DNA of 64,000 bases from Desulfopila sp. IMCC35008 (GCF_010646885.2 NZ_CP050700.1:5586001-5650000); one strand, 5' to 3'; numbered from the stretch's first letter, positions 51,556 through 60,892 are shown. The notes: a model not told the origin generated them from the letters alone. Program-made: numbers and translations.

Positions 51556-53712
51556 TCAGGCGGTGGGCAAGGTGAGGGTGAAGACTACACCTTCTCGCCC
51601 ATCGCCAAGATTATCTACCCCTATTGTTCCTCGATGATGGAGGGTAATCGTGCGGGCGATGTAGAGTCCGAGCCCGAGGTGGGGCCTGGAGTCATGACTT
51701 TCCCTCTTTGATACCATGGAATTGAAAATCTGTCCCTGAAGATCGTGGGGGATGGGGGGGCCCTGGTTGATAATGGAGAGGTGCAACTCTTTGTCACGGC
51801 GGGAAAGATGAATCTCGATGGGGGTGTCTTCGTAATGAAAGCTCACTCCGTTTTCGATCAGTTTATCCAGTAACTGCCTGATACGACCGGGGTCTCCGTG
51901 TATTGTACACGGCTCGGCCGGCTGGTTGTATTCGAACCGGACGTCGGGGAATGCCTGTTGCCAACTATGCAGCAGCCAGACCTGAAGTGCTTCGGCCAGG
52001 TTGAAATCTTCATGGGTATCACGGACGAGGGCGTCGCCCAGGTTCGTGGCATCGCGAATGGCGCTGAGCAGTTCCTCAAGTCGCTTGGCATCGGTGAGTG
52101 CCCACTCCAGGTAGTGGTCAATACGTTCCGGTGGGTTTTCAAGCTCGTTTTTTATATTTTTGAGTGAAGCGGAGATACCGGCCAGCGGGGTTCGCATCTC
52201 GTGCTCGAGATTGTCGGCCATGGTTTCCCGGTAATCGATCTGCTCCTTGAGCTGGTGGAGCATAAGTGCCAGTGTTCGCGATAAGTCACCAATTTCATCA
52301 CGATTTTCGGTTGGTGTGAAAGGGGCCTGAATCTGCCCGGTTTCGCTGATCGCTTTCCCCGCCTGGTCACGCAGATGACGGATACGTGATGAAAGCCGGG
52401 AGGCAAACAACAGCAGACAGAGAGCGGCAAAGACAAAGGCCAGGATGGTAAAAGTCAATGACTCCTCAATTACCCTGTTTTGCAAGGCAAGGATTGAGTT
52501 GGTGGTTTTTTCGACCACCACTGCACCAATAATTTTTTCATGCTCCCGTAACGGGGCGATGGCGGCCATGATCTCGACCTGGCCCTCGGCAATTCGGTAG
52601 CTGGTGGTGCTGGTCTTGCCCTGCAATGCTTCCTTGACACCGGTAATATCCAGTGTTGTCGGCAGGGCCACCGGTGTCTGGAACTCATCGGAGAAAGGGA
52701 TGGTAAAGAGCTGGTAAACAGGCTGCAGGAATTGAAACAGTCGGGAACTGAGCAGGCCGGCAACAGGTTGTGACTCCACGACTTCTGTTTGATCCGGATC
52801 CGGGGTGAGGGAGCCAAAGCTGGCACGGACACGCTGGTTGGAGTCCACAATGAGGATGCGTGACTGGGGGCGGCCGAGTGATTCGAGTATCTCTTCAATA
52901 GCCCTCGACGGGGAGAGCAGCCAGCCGAGTTTTTCGGGAGTTTTTGGGTTGGCTGTGCCGATGACCGAGCTTACTTCCCTGCTGACATCATCATCTACAT
53001 CAGCGATGGCAAAGGCAAATTTATCGCCGATCATCTCTTTGGGTATCCGCAGTTCTATGATGTACCCTTCCTCTGTTTCCGCCCAGACACCCTGGATTCT
53101 TTTTTCCAGCACTACCGGTAACAGCTGCGCGGGGTTTTCCGGCATATGGAAGCCGTTGACCCAGCCGGGATTCGCAGTGGAAACGATATACCTGTTCAGG
53201 GTGCCGTTTCTATCCTCGATTCCGATTTGCAGGTGGTCTGCCCTGGTCACCCCCAGGGAACCGGGAGGGCGGTAGACCACCTTGTCGTCAGCCACCAGGA
53301 ATACGGCATAGATGTGGTCACCACGAACGCCAAGCAGGTGCTTGAAGTGGAGGGATTCGGGGGAATAAGGGTGCGGAGCAGCTGTAGACAGCAGGTGTTC
53401 TCCGCCGAATTCTTCAGCTTCCAGGATCTGCGGCATCCAGTCGTCTGTCTTGCCGTTCAACCTGATAGGGTTGGTGAGTTTGAACAGGTAGAGATCGCGG
53501 GAGCGATTCAGGGAGTGGAAAAGCTCCTGGTCGAACAGGCCCGTTCTTCCGGTCAGGGCGGAGGCCACGGCCCTGGCTGAAAAGAGCAGTGTCTCTTTGC
53601 GGCTCTCCACCAGGTCGCGGGTGATAATACCTCCGAAGCGGAATCCAATCAGTGGAATAAGCAGCAGCAGCAGGGATATGAGTGTCAGTTTGATGCGAAG
53701 GGAAAAGCGCAT
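51556..53712 (-). CDS. Dedicated sortase system histidine kinase
   Basis: The 718-residue kinase has an N-terminal membrane helix (LTLISLLLLLIPLIGFRFGG) and a large periplasmic sensor region (about 30-425) with a carbohydrate-binding-like part (LNGKTDDWMPQILEAEEFGG, VTRADHLQIGIEDRNG). A second membrane helix lies near 425-445, followed by HAMP, the His-box NLEHEMRTPLAGI with His near 505, and the ATPase motifs (LIENGVSF, HLGLGLYIAR). This matches my knowledge of the proteobacterial dedicated sortase system kinase family. The response regulator gene is 26 bp upstream and the sortase genes are divergent. Confidence 0.85.
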   Translation of the reverse strand: MRFSLRIKLTLISLLLLLIPLIGFRFGGIITRDLVESRKETLLFSARAVASALTGRTGLFDQELFHSLNRSRDLYLFKLTNPIRLNGKTDDWMPQILEAEEFGGEHLLSTAAPHPYSPESLHFKHLLGVRGDHIYAVFLVADDKVVYRPPGSLGVTRADHLQIGIEDRNGTLNRYIVSTANPGWVNGFHMPENPAQLLPVVLEKRIQGVWAETEEGYIIELRIPKEMIGDKFAFAIADVDDDVSREVSSVIGTANPKTPEKLGWLLSPSRAIEEILESLGRPQSRILIVDSNQRVRASFGSLTPDPDQTEVVESQPVAGLLSSRLFQFLQPVYQLFTIPFSDEFQTPVALPTTLDITGVKEALQGKTSTTSYRIAEGQVEIMAAIAPLREHEKIIGAVVVEKTTNSILALQNRVIEESLTFTILAFVFAALCLLLFASRLSSRIRHLRDQAGKAISETGQIQAPFTPTENRDEIGDLSRTLALMLHQLKEQIDYRETMADNLEHEMRTPLAGISASLKNIKNELENPPERIDHYLEWALTDAKRLEELLSAIRDATNLGDALVRDTHEDFNLAEALQVWLLHSWQQAFPDVRFEYNQPAEPCTIHGDPGRIRQLLDKLIENGVSFHYEDTPIEIHLSRRDKELHLSIINQGPPIPHDLQGQIFNSMVSKRESHDSRPHLGLGLYIARTITLHHRGTIGVDNLGDGREGVVFTLTLPTA

Positions 53713-53738
53713 GATCCTTAGCCCTGCTTGTTCTTACC

Positions 53739-54488
53739 TTATGCCTGCCATCGATATCCCATGCCGTACTCGGTACGGATGGAATCGAATTCCGGATCGA
53801 GCTCAAGGAATTTATCCCGAATCCTGCGGATATGGGCGGTTATCGCATTGTTGGTCACGACCACATTGGCCGACTCCATGAGCTGCTCATGGGATTTAAC
53901 ATGACCTGGTCTACGGGCCAGGGCCAGCAGCAGCCAGTATTCGGTCAAGGTCAGCTTGAGCTGTTTCTCTTTCCAGAAAACCTGTTTGCGTTCTTCGTTG
54001 ATGCTGAGTTCCCCACTTGAGAGTACCTGCTCCTGCATGTTCGGAGTCCCCTGAAGTGATTCAACCATCTTAAACAGTGAAGATATGCGTACTGGCAGGA
54101 AGTCAAGCGTTGTTGTGTTTTTGGTCAGGTAATCCCAGGCCCCTAATCTCAGCCCGGAAACCCGGTCAAGATCTGAATCCCTGGCGGTCAGGAAGATGAT
54201 GGGGATAGTGGGAGAGAGTTGCCGCAACTGGCGGCATAGTTCAAAACCTCCCTCTTTTTCGTCGAGCAACATAATGTCCAGGATGGCCATATCAGGAAGT
54301 TTTTGCGTGAAGGCTATTGCCGCTTCCGGCCGGTTGGCATAGCTGACGACATTGTATCCTTCCCTCTCGAGCGCCTGCGAATAATTGGCCCGGAGCATTT
54401 GGTCATCTTCCACCAGTGCTATTGTGTAGCTCATTTCGATATCTTGCTCTATTGTGTTCGTCCAAGGTGTATGGACTGTTTCTTTCAT
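53739..54488 (-). CDS. Dedicated sortase system response regulator (OmpR type)
   Basis: The regulator has a receiver domain (acidic LVEDDQML, phospho-acceptor Asp in MAILDIMLLDEKEG, switch Thr in IFLTARDSD, Lys in YLTKNTTT) and a winged-helix domain of the OmpR/PhoB type (KLTLTEYWLLLALARRPGHVKSHEQLM, NAITAHIRRIRDKF, GMGYRW). The first ATG has an AAGGAT site and gives 249 residues; a start at 54434 (MSYTIALVEDD, 231 aa) would match the usual length. It probably binds the direct repeat just upstream and controls the divergent sortase genes. Confidence 0.87.
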   Translation of the reverse strand: MKETVHTPWTNTIEQDIEMSYTIALVEDDQMLRANYSQALEREGYNVVSYANRPEAAIAFTQKLPDMAILDIMLLDEKEGGFELCRQLRQLSPTIPIIFLTARDSDLDRVSGLRLGAWDYLTKNTTTLDFLPVRISSLFKMVESLQGTPNMQEQVLSSGELSINEERKQVFWKEKQLKLTLTEYWLLLALARRPGHVKSHEQLMESANVVVTNNAITAHIRRIRDKFLELDPEFDSIRTEYGMGYRWQA

Positions 54489-54544
54489 GTAATCCTTTTT
54501 TGAGACTACCCAAATAGTCCTGTTTTAGCCAGAGGTTCCTGACT

Positions 54545-54590
54545 GAAGTCACAATCGGTCATTATTTCTCTTTGCGAAGTCACAATCGGT
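54545..54590. repeat. 15-bp direct repeat with 31-bp period upstream of the sortase target gene
   Basis: GAAGTCACAATCGGT occurs at 54545-54559 and again at 54576-54590. The period of 31 bp is close to three helical turns. It lies in the intergenic region between the response regulator and the sortase target gene, as expected of a two-component regulator site. Confidence 0.75.
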
Positions 54591-54674
54591 TCAGTGGATG
54601 GTCACTTTCATGGTGTTTACTCGTTTACATCAGAAAACCTATTTGGCGTAACAAAGTTAATTCAGGAGATAGAA

Positions 54675-56837
54675 ATGAAAGGAGCACCCGCAGTAAAACC
54701 GGTTACGGATACTCAGGAAAAAAAGCGAAGACGGGTATCACTTGATCCGGGCAACATGATGCTGTTGCTCTACCCCGTTGCAATACTGATTATTCTTCTC
54801 CTGGCCGGTATGGTGCGGGCGTCCGTGCACAACCCGGAACAGGCCGACAGGGACATGGGGGAGTTTACCCGGGGGGAGCTGCTGCTACCGGATAAAACAG
54901 GACAGCCGGTCCCCGCCGTTATGCTTAGGCAGGATGTAAACATCACCATTACCGGTATCGGTGCCAGGGTGAAGGTGGTTCAGGAATTCGTCAATCGTGG
55001 TGACGATTGGGTAAACGGCATCTATGTCTTTCCGCTCCCTCACGAATCGGCGGTCGACCGGTTGAAGATGAAGATCGGCGAGCGGGAGATTACTGGTGTA
55101 ATAAAAGAGAAGGAAGAAGCGGAGGCGATATATAAAAAAGCAGCCAGTGAGGGGCGGAAGACCTCCCTTCTCAGCCAGAACAGGCCTAATATGTTTACCA
55201 CCAGGGTCGCCAATATCGGGCCGGGTGAAAAAATCGTTCTGATCATGGAATATCAACAAGTTGCACGGTTTGAGGGAAATGTGTTTTCCCTGCGTTTTCC
55301 GCTCGCTATTACCCCCCGCTATATCCCTGGAACAGTACTTCCGGCCAATGAAGGTGCTGTTACCCGAAAGGTCTCTTTTGACAGTTCGGGTTGGGCCCGA
55401 AATACAGATCAGGTTCCGGATGCTTCGGATATTACCCCCCGGCAGGTACAATTTGAAAATTCGGGCCAGCCTCCGGTGAACCTGACTGTGGATATTGCAG
55501 CAGGGTTTCCCCTGGCTCGTCTCGAGAGTATGTATCATCAGGTTCAAAAGGAGGAGCAGGGCGAAAATCATTATAGGCTTACGGCCCAGGGCAGTATCGC
55601 GGCAGACCGGGATTTTGTTCTCGAGTGGGTGCCGCAAAACAGCAAGGTGGCTGCAGCGCTGTTTCATGAGGAATTGGGGAGTGAGCGGTATCTGTTACTT
55701 ATGCTTATGCCGCCGCACGAGATGCAGGTGCAGGAAGGTCCGCGTGAAGTCGTGTTTGTGCTTGATGTTTCCGGGTCTATGGCCGGGAGATCAATTGTTC
55801 AGGCGAAGGAGGCGTTGGGCAGGGGGCTTGGCGGTCTCCGGCCGCAGGACAGGTTCAATATTATCAGTTTCAGCTCCAGCGCCCACGCCATGTTCGATTC
55901 TTCGAGAATGGCTACAGCCACAAACCTGGGAGAGGCAAAGGCCTATCTAGCTGGTTTGCAGGCTGGTGGTGGCACCGAGATGTACAGCGCCCTGAGTTTG
56001 GCCCTGACCGGGGAGGAACACCCTGCTTTTATCCGCCAGGTGGTGTTCCTGACTGACGGGGCCGTAGGGAATGAGCAGGCTCTTTTGGGGCTTGTTCGTG
56101 AACGACTCGGTGACTCGAGGCTTTTCACGGTGGGAATAGGCTCGGCACCCAACGATTATTTTATGACCCGGGCAGCAACCATGGGGCGGGGCAGCTTCAC
56201 CTATATCGGGGATGTCGGTGAGGTCCGAAATAAAATGGATACTTTGTTGCGAAAACTCCGTTATCCTTCCTTTACTGATATCCGGGTAAAAAAAGAAGAG
56301 AACAGCGGCAGCATGGAACTGTATCCGAATCCGGTCCCTGACCTCTATCATGGGGAGCCCCTGATACTGGCCCTGCGAGGCAGTCAGGAGGAGGACTCTC
56401 TCATTATATCCGGTAAGGCTGGCGGCCGGGAGGTCGAGATCCGGGCGGATATTTCCACTTCCGGTTCTCGACCCGGGGTGGCGGCCCTCTGGGGACGTAA
56501 GAAAATCCGCAACCTGATGGAAAACCTGGCTCTTGGTGCTGATGGGGAAATGATCCGGCAGGAAGTTGTCGCCACAGCACTTCACCATCGTCTGGTGAGC
56601 CGCTACACCAGCCTTGTTGCCGTGGACAATGAGGTGAGCAGGCCGGCAGACAAGCTGGCGAAGACCCATGCTGTTCCGACTCCAGTTCCGCGTGGCCTCC
56701 AGATGGATGCGGTGTTTGGGGGCGGGGCGCGTACCGCCACACCTTCCACATTGCTCATTATTGTGGGGTTTGCCCTGATGGGCTTGGCCTTTCTTGCTTA
56801 TTGTTGCAGGGGGCGGAGATGGGACAGGCTTTCCTGA
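54675..56837 (+). CDS. VIT-vWA domain sortase target protein
   Basis: The 720-residue protein starts at ATG 54675 (CAGGAGATAGAA upstream). A basic stretch EKKRRR and a signal-anchor (MMLLLYPVAILIILLLAGMV) come first. A VIT domain follows (about 70-200, VKVVQEFVNRGDDWVNGIYVFPLPHESAVDRLKMKIGER) and then a vWA domain with MIDAS VFVLDVSGSMAGRS near residue 365. The C-terminus has a membrane helix (LLIIVGFALMGLAFLAYCC) and basic tail RGRRW, the layout of a sortase substrate. A plain LPxTG is not seen; TATPS stands before the helix. It is followed directly by the sortase gene. Confidence 0.87.
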   Translation: MKGAPAVKPVTDTQEKKRRRVSLDPGNMMLLLYPVAILIILLLAGMVRASVHNPEQADRDMGEFTRGELLLPDKTGQPVPAVMLRQDVNITITGIGARVKVVQEFVNRGDDWVNGIYVFPLPHESAVDRLKMKIGEREITGVIKEKEEAEAIYKKAASEGRKTSLLSQNRPNMFTTRVANIGPGEKIVLIMEYQQVARFEGNVFSLRFPLAITPRYIPGTVLPANEGAVTRKVSFDSSGWARNTDQVPDASDITPRQVQFENSGQPPVNLTVDIAAGFPLARLESMYHQVQKEEQGENHYRLTAQGSIAADRDFVLEWVPQNSKVAAALFHEELGSERYLLLMLMPPHEMQVQEGPREVVFVLDVSGSMAGRSIVQAKEALGRGLGGLRPQDRFNIISFSSSAHAMFDSSRMATATNLGEAKAYLAGLQAGGGTEMYSALSLALTGEEHPAFIRQVVFLTDGAVGNEQALLGLVRERLGDSRLFTVGIGSAPNDYFMTRAATMGRGSFTYIGDVGEVRNKMDTLLRKLRYPSFTDIRVKKEENSGSMELYPNPVPDLYHGEPLILALRGSQEEDSLIISGKAGGREVEIRADISTSGSRPGVAALWGRKKIRNLMENLALGADGEMIRQEVVATALHHRLVSRYTSLVAVDNEVSRPADKLAKTHAVPTPVPRGLQMDAVFGGGARTATPSTLLIIVGFALMGLAFLAYCCRGRRWDRLS

Positions 56838-57394
56838 AAATCACCGTTTACCTGACGCTCGCCACCGGAATTTTCCTGGTCTGTGACGGCATGTGGCTCC
56901 GCCTTAAGGAGGTCCTGGCCCAGAAACTCTTACAGAATGCCTGGCAGGAGACCATTCGGACCGGTGCTTCCGTTAAAGCATGGCCGTGGGCAGACAGCTG
57001 GCCGGTTGCCCGGTTACGTGTCGACAGACTGGGAGTGGACCATATAGTCCTGGAAGGCGACAGCGGCGAGGCCCTTGCTTTTGGTCCCGGCAGGGTGGCC
57101 GCCGGGGCACGACCCGGCCAGGACGGCAATTGCATTCTGGCCGGACACCGTGACACAAGCTTCACTTTTTTACAGGATCTCGTACCGGGGGATCGTATAA
57201 GTTTGCAGGCTGTAACCGGCAAGGTGTACGTGTTCCGGGTTACCTCAGGCAGTGTTCACGAGCGGTCCGGCCTCTATCTCGAGCAGCCTGAAACCCCCTG
57301 GCTGACCATGGTCACCTGTTACCCGTTTGAAGGTGTCCGGCCCTCCACCGAGCAGCGTTATGTTGTCTTTGCCAGGGCAGTGCTTTCCTCCTGA
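56819..57394 (+). CDS. Class GN-type sortase
   Basis: The 191-residue sortase has an N-terminal membrane anchor (YLTLATGIFLVCDGMWL) and the catalytic His110 (ILAGHRDTSFTFL), Cys167 (MVTCYPFEGV) and Arg180 (EQRYVVFA). Such sortases are rare in Gram-negative bacteria, and in the dedicated system they have one target encoded next door. The ATG at 56819 has an AGGGGGCGGAG site; it overlaps the target gene end by 19 bp. The target gene precedes it, as in other dedicated systems. Confidence 0.9.
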   Translation: MGQAFLKITVYLTLATGIFLVCDGMWLRLKEVLAQKLLQNAWQETIRTGASVKAWPWADSWPVARLRVDRLGVDHIVLEGDSGEALAFGPGRVAAGARPGQDGNCILAGHRDTSFTFLQDLVPGDRISLQAVTGKVYVFRVTSGSVHERSGLYLEQPETPWLTMVTCYPFEGVRPSTEQRYVVFARAVLSS

Positions 57395-57510
57395 CCAGCC
57401 ACTTGACCAGGGTATCAAAGGTGGTTGCAAAAAAGGTTATTCATGGTAGACAGGCCTGATGAATGGGCGGTGTTCCAGACACTGCCTGAAATTAGGGTTA
57501 TGGAGGAACC

Positions 57511-58044
57511 ATGTTTGACAGTAAAATCACAAAAAAACTCATTTCCGAAGAGCAGATCCAGCAGACGGTGAGCCGACTTGGAAAAGAGGTTACTGAACAT
57601 TATACTGGTATCGATCAGGAATTACTGGTGGTCGGTTTACTGAGGGGATCGTTTATCTTCATGGCGGACCTCGTCCGGTGTATCGAGTTGCCGCTCTGCG
57701 TCGATTTTATGACCGTATCCAGTTACGGCGACGGTACAATCAGTAGCGGCGACGTAAAAATAATTATGGATCTGGACACCTCCATTGAGGGACGTGATGT
57801 CCTGCTGGTGGAAGATATTGTCGATACCGGCAAAACCTTCAGCAAGGTGATCCGGATGATGAACAACAGGAACCCGAACTCACTCAAGGTCTGCACCTTC
57901 CTGAATAAACCTGAGTGCCGCACCGCCGATGTGACCGTTGATTTCTGTGGGATGGATATCCCCAACGAGTTTGTTGTTGGTTACGGTCTCGATTTCGCCC
58001 AGCAATACCGCAATCTTCCCTATGTTGGGGTACTCGGCGAGTAG
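57511..58044 (+). CDS. hpt: Hypoxanthine phosphoribosyltransferase
   Basis: The 177-residue enzyme salvages hypoxanthine and guanine with PRPP. It has the PRPP-binding loop LLVEDIVDTGKTF, VVGLLRGSFIFMADLVR and the flexible loop MTVSSYGDGTISSGDV. TATGGAGG precedes the ATG. The stop abuts the stop of the convergent dctM gene with no spacer and no visible terminator. Confidence 0.94.
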   Translation: MFDSKITKKLISEEQIQQTVSRLGKEVTEHYTGIDQELLVVGLLRGSFIFMADLVRCIELPLCVDFMTVSSYGDGTISSGDVKIIMDLDTSIEGRDVLLVEDIVDTGKTFSKVIRMMNNRNPNSLKVCTFLNKPECRTADVTVDFCGMDIPNEFVVGYGLDFAQQYRNLPYVGVLGE

Positions 58045-59310
58045 TTAACCGATAAGCTTTATCAGTACATTGCTGAGCCAGGGGATGTAGGTAATAATCA
58101 TGAGGGTGATGAAGAGCAACCCCAGAAAGGGGAGTGTCGCCCGGTAGAGTTCCACAATCGGTCGTTCAAATTTATAGGATGCAAGAAACAGGTTCAGGCC
58201 GACCGGCGGGGTGCAGTATCCTATCTGCAGATTGGTCAGGAAGATGATGCCCAGGTGGATCGGGTCGACACCGTATCCCTCAGCAATAGGCAGGATAAGC
58301 GGCACGATCAGCACCAGTGCTGAAAAAATATCGAGCATCGCGCCGACAATCAACAGGAAGACATTGAGCAGTAGCAGGAAGGTGTATTTGCTGTCGATGT
58401 AGGTGCGGATAAACTCGAAAATCCGCACCGGCACTTCCTGGTCGATCAGGTAGTTGGTGGAAGCCATTGAGGCTCCGAGAATGACCAGGATGCCGCCGAA
58501 GAGCATCATCGACTTGACCATTATCTCCGGCAGTTTCTTCAGTTCGACATCCCTGTAGATAAAGACCTCAACGATCAATACGTAAAGACTTGTAACGGCG
58601 GCCGCCTCCCCGGCAACAAAGAAGCCGCCGTAGATTCCACCAAGGATAATAACAGGCAGGGGAATTTCCCAGGCCGCATCTTTTAATGCCCGGACTCCGT
58701 CTTGAAAGGAAACATGTTGCCTTTTCGCTCTGGATCTTCCTCCCTGACGAACGGAATAGAGCATCAACAGGACCAGCATTACCACTCCTGGCAGGATTCC
58801 GGCCAGGAAGAGGTGGTCGATACGTGTCTCGGAGATAACACCGTAGAGAATGATTGGCAGGCTGGGAGGAAACAACAGGCCCAGGCTGCCCGACGAGGTG
58901 ATAAGCCCCATGGAGAAGCGGTCGGAATAGCCGTCTTTCAAAAGCGCCGGAAGCAGTAATCCACCAAGCGCGAAAATGGTGACGCCAGAGGCCCCGGTAA
59001 AGGCGGTAAAGACGGCACAGACGCCAAGTGAAACCACCGCCAGCCCTCCGGGAAGCCAGCCCAGGAAAAAGCGAGAGAGCTGAAGGATACGTTCGGGCGC
59101 ACGGCTCTCCGACAACAGGGTCCCCGCAAAAATAAAAAGCGGTAAGGAGATAAGCAGCGGTGTCTCCGCCAGTCGCGTCATCTCGATAATGACCACCGAG
59201 ATATCAATTTCAGCACTTAAAAAGCCTATCAGCGCAAGAGCCGAGATAACAAGAAAGAGAGGAGCCCCGAGTAGCGCCAGGACCAGTGTGAGCCCTTTGA
59301 TGATGTTCAT
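58045..59310 (-). CDS. TRAP transporter large permease (DctM type)
   Basis: The 421-residue protein has about twelve membrane segments and the DctM features FGVCAVFTAFTGASGVTIFALGGLLLPALLKDGY-like region (here VCAVFTAFTGASGVTIF), GSLGLLFPPSLPIILYG and LGIIFLTNLQIGYCTPPVGLNLF. It forms the sodium-driven channel of a TRAP transporter with the small permease. It overlaps the small permease gene by 4 bp. The last gene of the TatT-TRAP set. Confidence 0.92.
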   Translation of the reverse strand: MNIIKGLTLVLALLGAPLFLVISALALIGFLSAEIDISVVIIEMTRLAETPLLISLPLFIFAGTLLSESRAPERILQLSRFFLGWLPGGLAVVSLGVCAVFTAFTGASGVTIFALGGLLLPALLKDGYSDRFSMGLITSSGSLGLLFPPSLPIILYGVISETRIDHLFLAGILPGVVMLVLLMLYSVRQGGRSRAKRQHVSFQDGVRALKDAAWEIPLPVIILGGIYGGFFVAGEAAAVTSLYVLIVEVFIYRDVELKKLPEIMVKSMMLFGGILVILGASMASTNYLIDQEVPVRIFEFIRTYIDSKYTFLLLLNVFLLIVGAMLDIFSALVLIVPLILPIAEGYGVDPIHLGIIFLTNLQIGYCTPPVGLNLFLASYKFERPIVELYRATLPFLGLLFITLMIITYIPWLSNVLIKLIG

Positions 59311-59813
59311 TCGTTACCGGCTCCGTTCGAAGGGGATGATGATTGCAGGAGTGCGATTCCGGAGCCAGTAAAGAGGCCCAGGTAACGAAGAGTTATCAGG
59401 GCGAATGCCAGGGGGAAAATCGAGTTCCATAACCAGCTCGGCAGGTTGAACAGGCCGGGGGAACCAAATTCTATCTCGCTTTGCAGAAAGAGCACGGAGG
59501 CCCAGGTGAGCATCCCGGCAACAACGACTGAGAACAGGTTTGCTGCGAATGAGACCACAGGCAGCAACCGATCCGGAATAAGGTAGCCGGCCAGGTCCAG
59601 GGCGATATGCTTGCCACGTGAGGTGGCCAGTACCGCCCCGAGCAGTCCGCTCCATAGTACCAGGTAGCGCAGCAGGGGATCGGCCCATAACAGTCCACTT
59701 GAGAAAAAGGTTCTCAGCACGATCTGGAGACAGGCAAGGCCGATCATCGCGACCAGGAGCAGGCAGAGCATTGTTGTTTCCGCCTTGTCGCTGAGCGCAA
59801 GAAGACGCTGCAT
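59307..59813 (-). CDS. TRAP transporter small permease (DctQ type)
   Basis: The 168-residue protein has four membrane segments and the DctQ pattern LRTFFSSGLLWADPLLRYLVLWSGLLGAVLATSRGKHIALD. I place the start at ATG 59813 (GAGGGG upstream), since the longer frame from 59918 would overlap the binding-protein gene. It partners DctM. Confidence 0.85.
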   Translation of the reverse strand: MQRLLALSDKAETTMLCLLLVAMIGLACLQIVLRTFFSSGLLWADPLLRYLVLWSGLLGAVLATSRGKHIALDLAGYLIPDRLLPVVSFAANLFSVVVAGMLTWASVLFLQSEIEFGSPGLFNLPSWLWNSIFPLAFALITLRYLGLFTGSGIALLQSSSPSNGAGNE

Positions 59814-59835
59814 TAGGGATTTCCCCTCAGCGTTG

Positions 59836-60855
59836 TTATGAGGAGGTTTTTTCTGCACGGTATTTTTGCAGGATCGAATCGAGTGCCTCATAGATCTCTT
59901 TTGAAAAGGAATCCCCAACCATTTGTGGGATCGTTTTTTCTCGGTATTTTTCTAGCTCGATCATGGATTTCTCTTCGGCCACCACAAAGGTGACACCGTG
60001 ATCCTGGAGTACCTTGCGCGATTCGATATTTGATTTGCGCGTTTCGTTCAACAGGTCTGCAAAGTGATGGTCCGCGGCGGTTTGCAGGATATTTTGCTGC
60101 TCTTTTGTTAGTTTATTGAATTTTTTCTTATCGAGCAGGAATACTCCGTAGGCATAACCAAACGGAGTGTCCGTTATGTAGCGCGCCTTGGTGAACCATT
60201 GCATGACGATGGAGCCGTACAATGAATTGTAGACGGTATCTACAAGACCTGTCTGCAAAGAGGACAGTACATCGGGAATGCTCAGCTGTACCGGGTTTAT
60301 GCCAATGCTTGTCATGAATGTGGCGGATAGTGGGTCACCTGTAGGAACCCAGCTTGTAGACTTTTGCAATTCAGTCGTGGTGGCTATGGGGTTGGTGGAC
60401 ATGGTGTAGATAAAGCCGACCTCGGTCAGGGCGACCATTTCCATACCTTTATCGGCAAACTCCTTATGCCAGAGTGGTATCAGACCTTCCTTGACAACAT
60501 CGACCTCCTCATAGGATTTCAGCAGGAAAGGAATCGCCATGACCCGGAAATCCGGAACAATGGTGGCAATACCGGTCATGGTGAAACCGCCTCCGTGTAA
60601 CTGGCCCACCCTCATCTTGCGGTACATGGACACATCGTCACCCATGACACCGCCGGGATAGATCCTGAAACCGACTTCACCACCCGTCTTCTCCGTCACC
60701 TCGTCGGCGAATTCCTTGAACTTGGTAACCCAGACGGAACCATCGGGTGCCAAGCTGGCGATCTTGAATGTGTGTTTCGGCTTGGCCGTTGCCTGCCCGG
60801 TTACCAGAAAAAAGCTAAGGGCAAGTATGGTTAATAGTAATAGGGGAAACCGCAT
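59836..60855 (-). CDS. TRAP transporter substrate-binding protein (DctP family)
   Basis: The 339-residue periplasmic protein has a signal peptide (PLLLLTILALSFFLVTGQATAKP) and the DctP pattern: HTFKIASLAPDGSVWVTKFKEF, VGFRIYPGGVMGDDVSMYRKMRVGQL, VMAIPFLLKSYEE and LQTGLVDTVYNSLYGSIVMQWF. Its group is usually paired with a TatT TPR lipoprotein, as here. Substrate is unknown; TRAP systems of this kind move carboxylates or other small anions. Confidence 0.9.
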   Translation of the reverse strand: MRFPLLLLTILALSFFLVTGQATAKPKHTFKIASLAPDGSVWVTKFKEFADEVTEKTGGEVGFRIYPGGVMGDDVSMYRKMRVGQLHGGGFTMTGIATIVPDFRVMAIPFLLKSYEEVDVVKEGLIPLWHKEFADKGMEMVALTEVGFIYTMSTNPIATTTELQKSTSWVPTGDPLSATFMTSIGINPVQLSIPDVLSSLQTGLVDTVYNSLYGSIVMQWFTKARYITDTPFGYAYGVFLLDKKKFNKLTKEQQNILQTAADHHFADLLNETRKSNIESRKVLQDHGVTFVVAEEKSMIELEKYREKTIPQMVGDSFSKEIYEALDSILQKYRAEKTSS

Positions 60856-60892
60856 GATTCTCTCCGGAAATTATATGTTTATTTGGTGTTTG

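Noticed and set aside
54885..56669. Two long antisense frames (260 and 240 codons) across the sortase target gene
   Set aside because: The plus strand has clear VIT and vWA motifs; the antisense frames have no motif and no start site.
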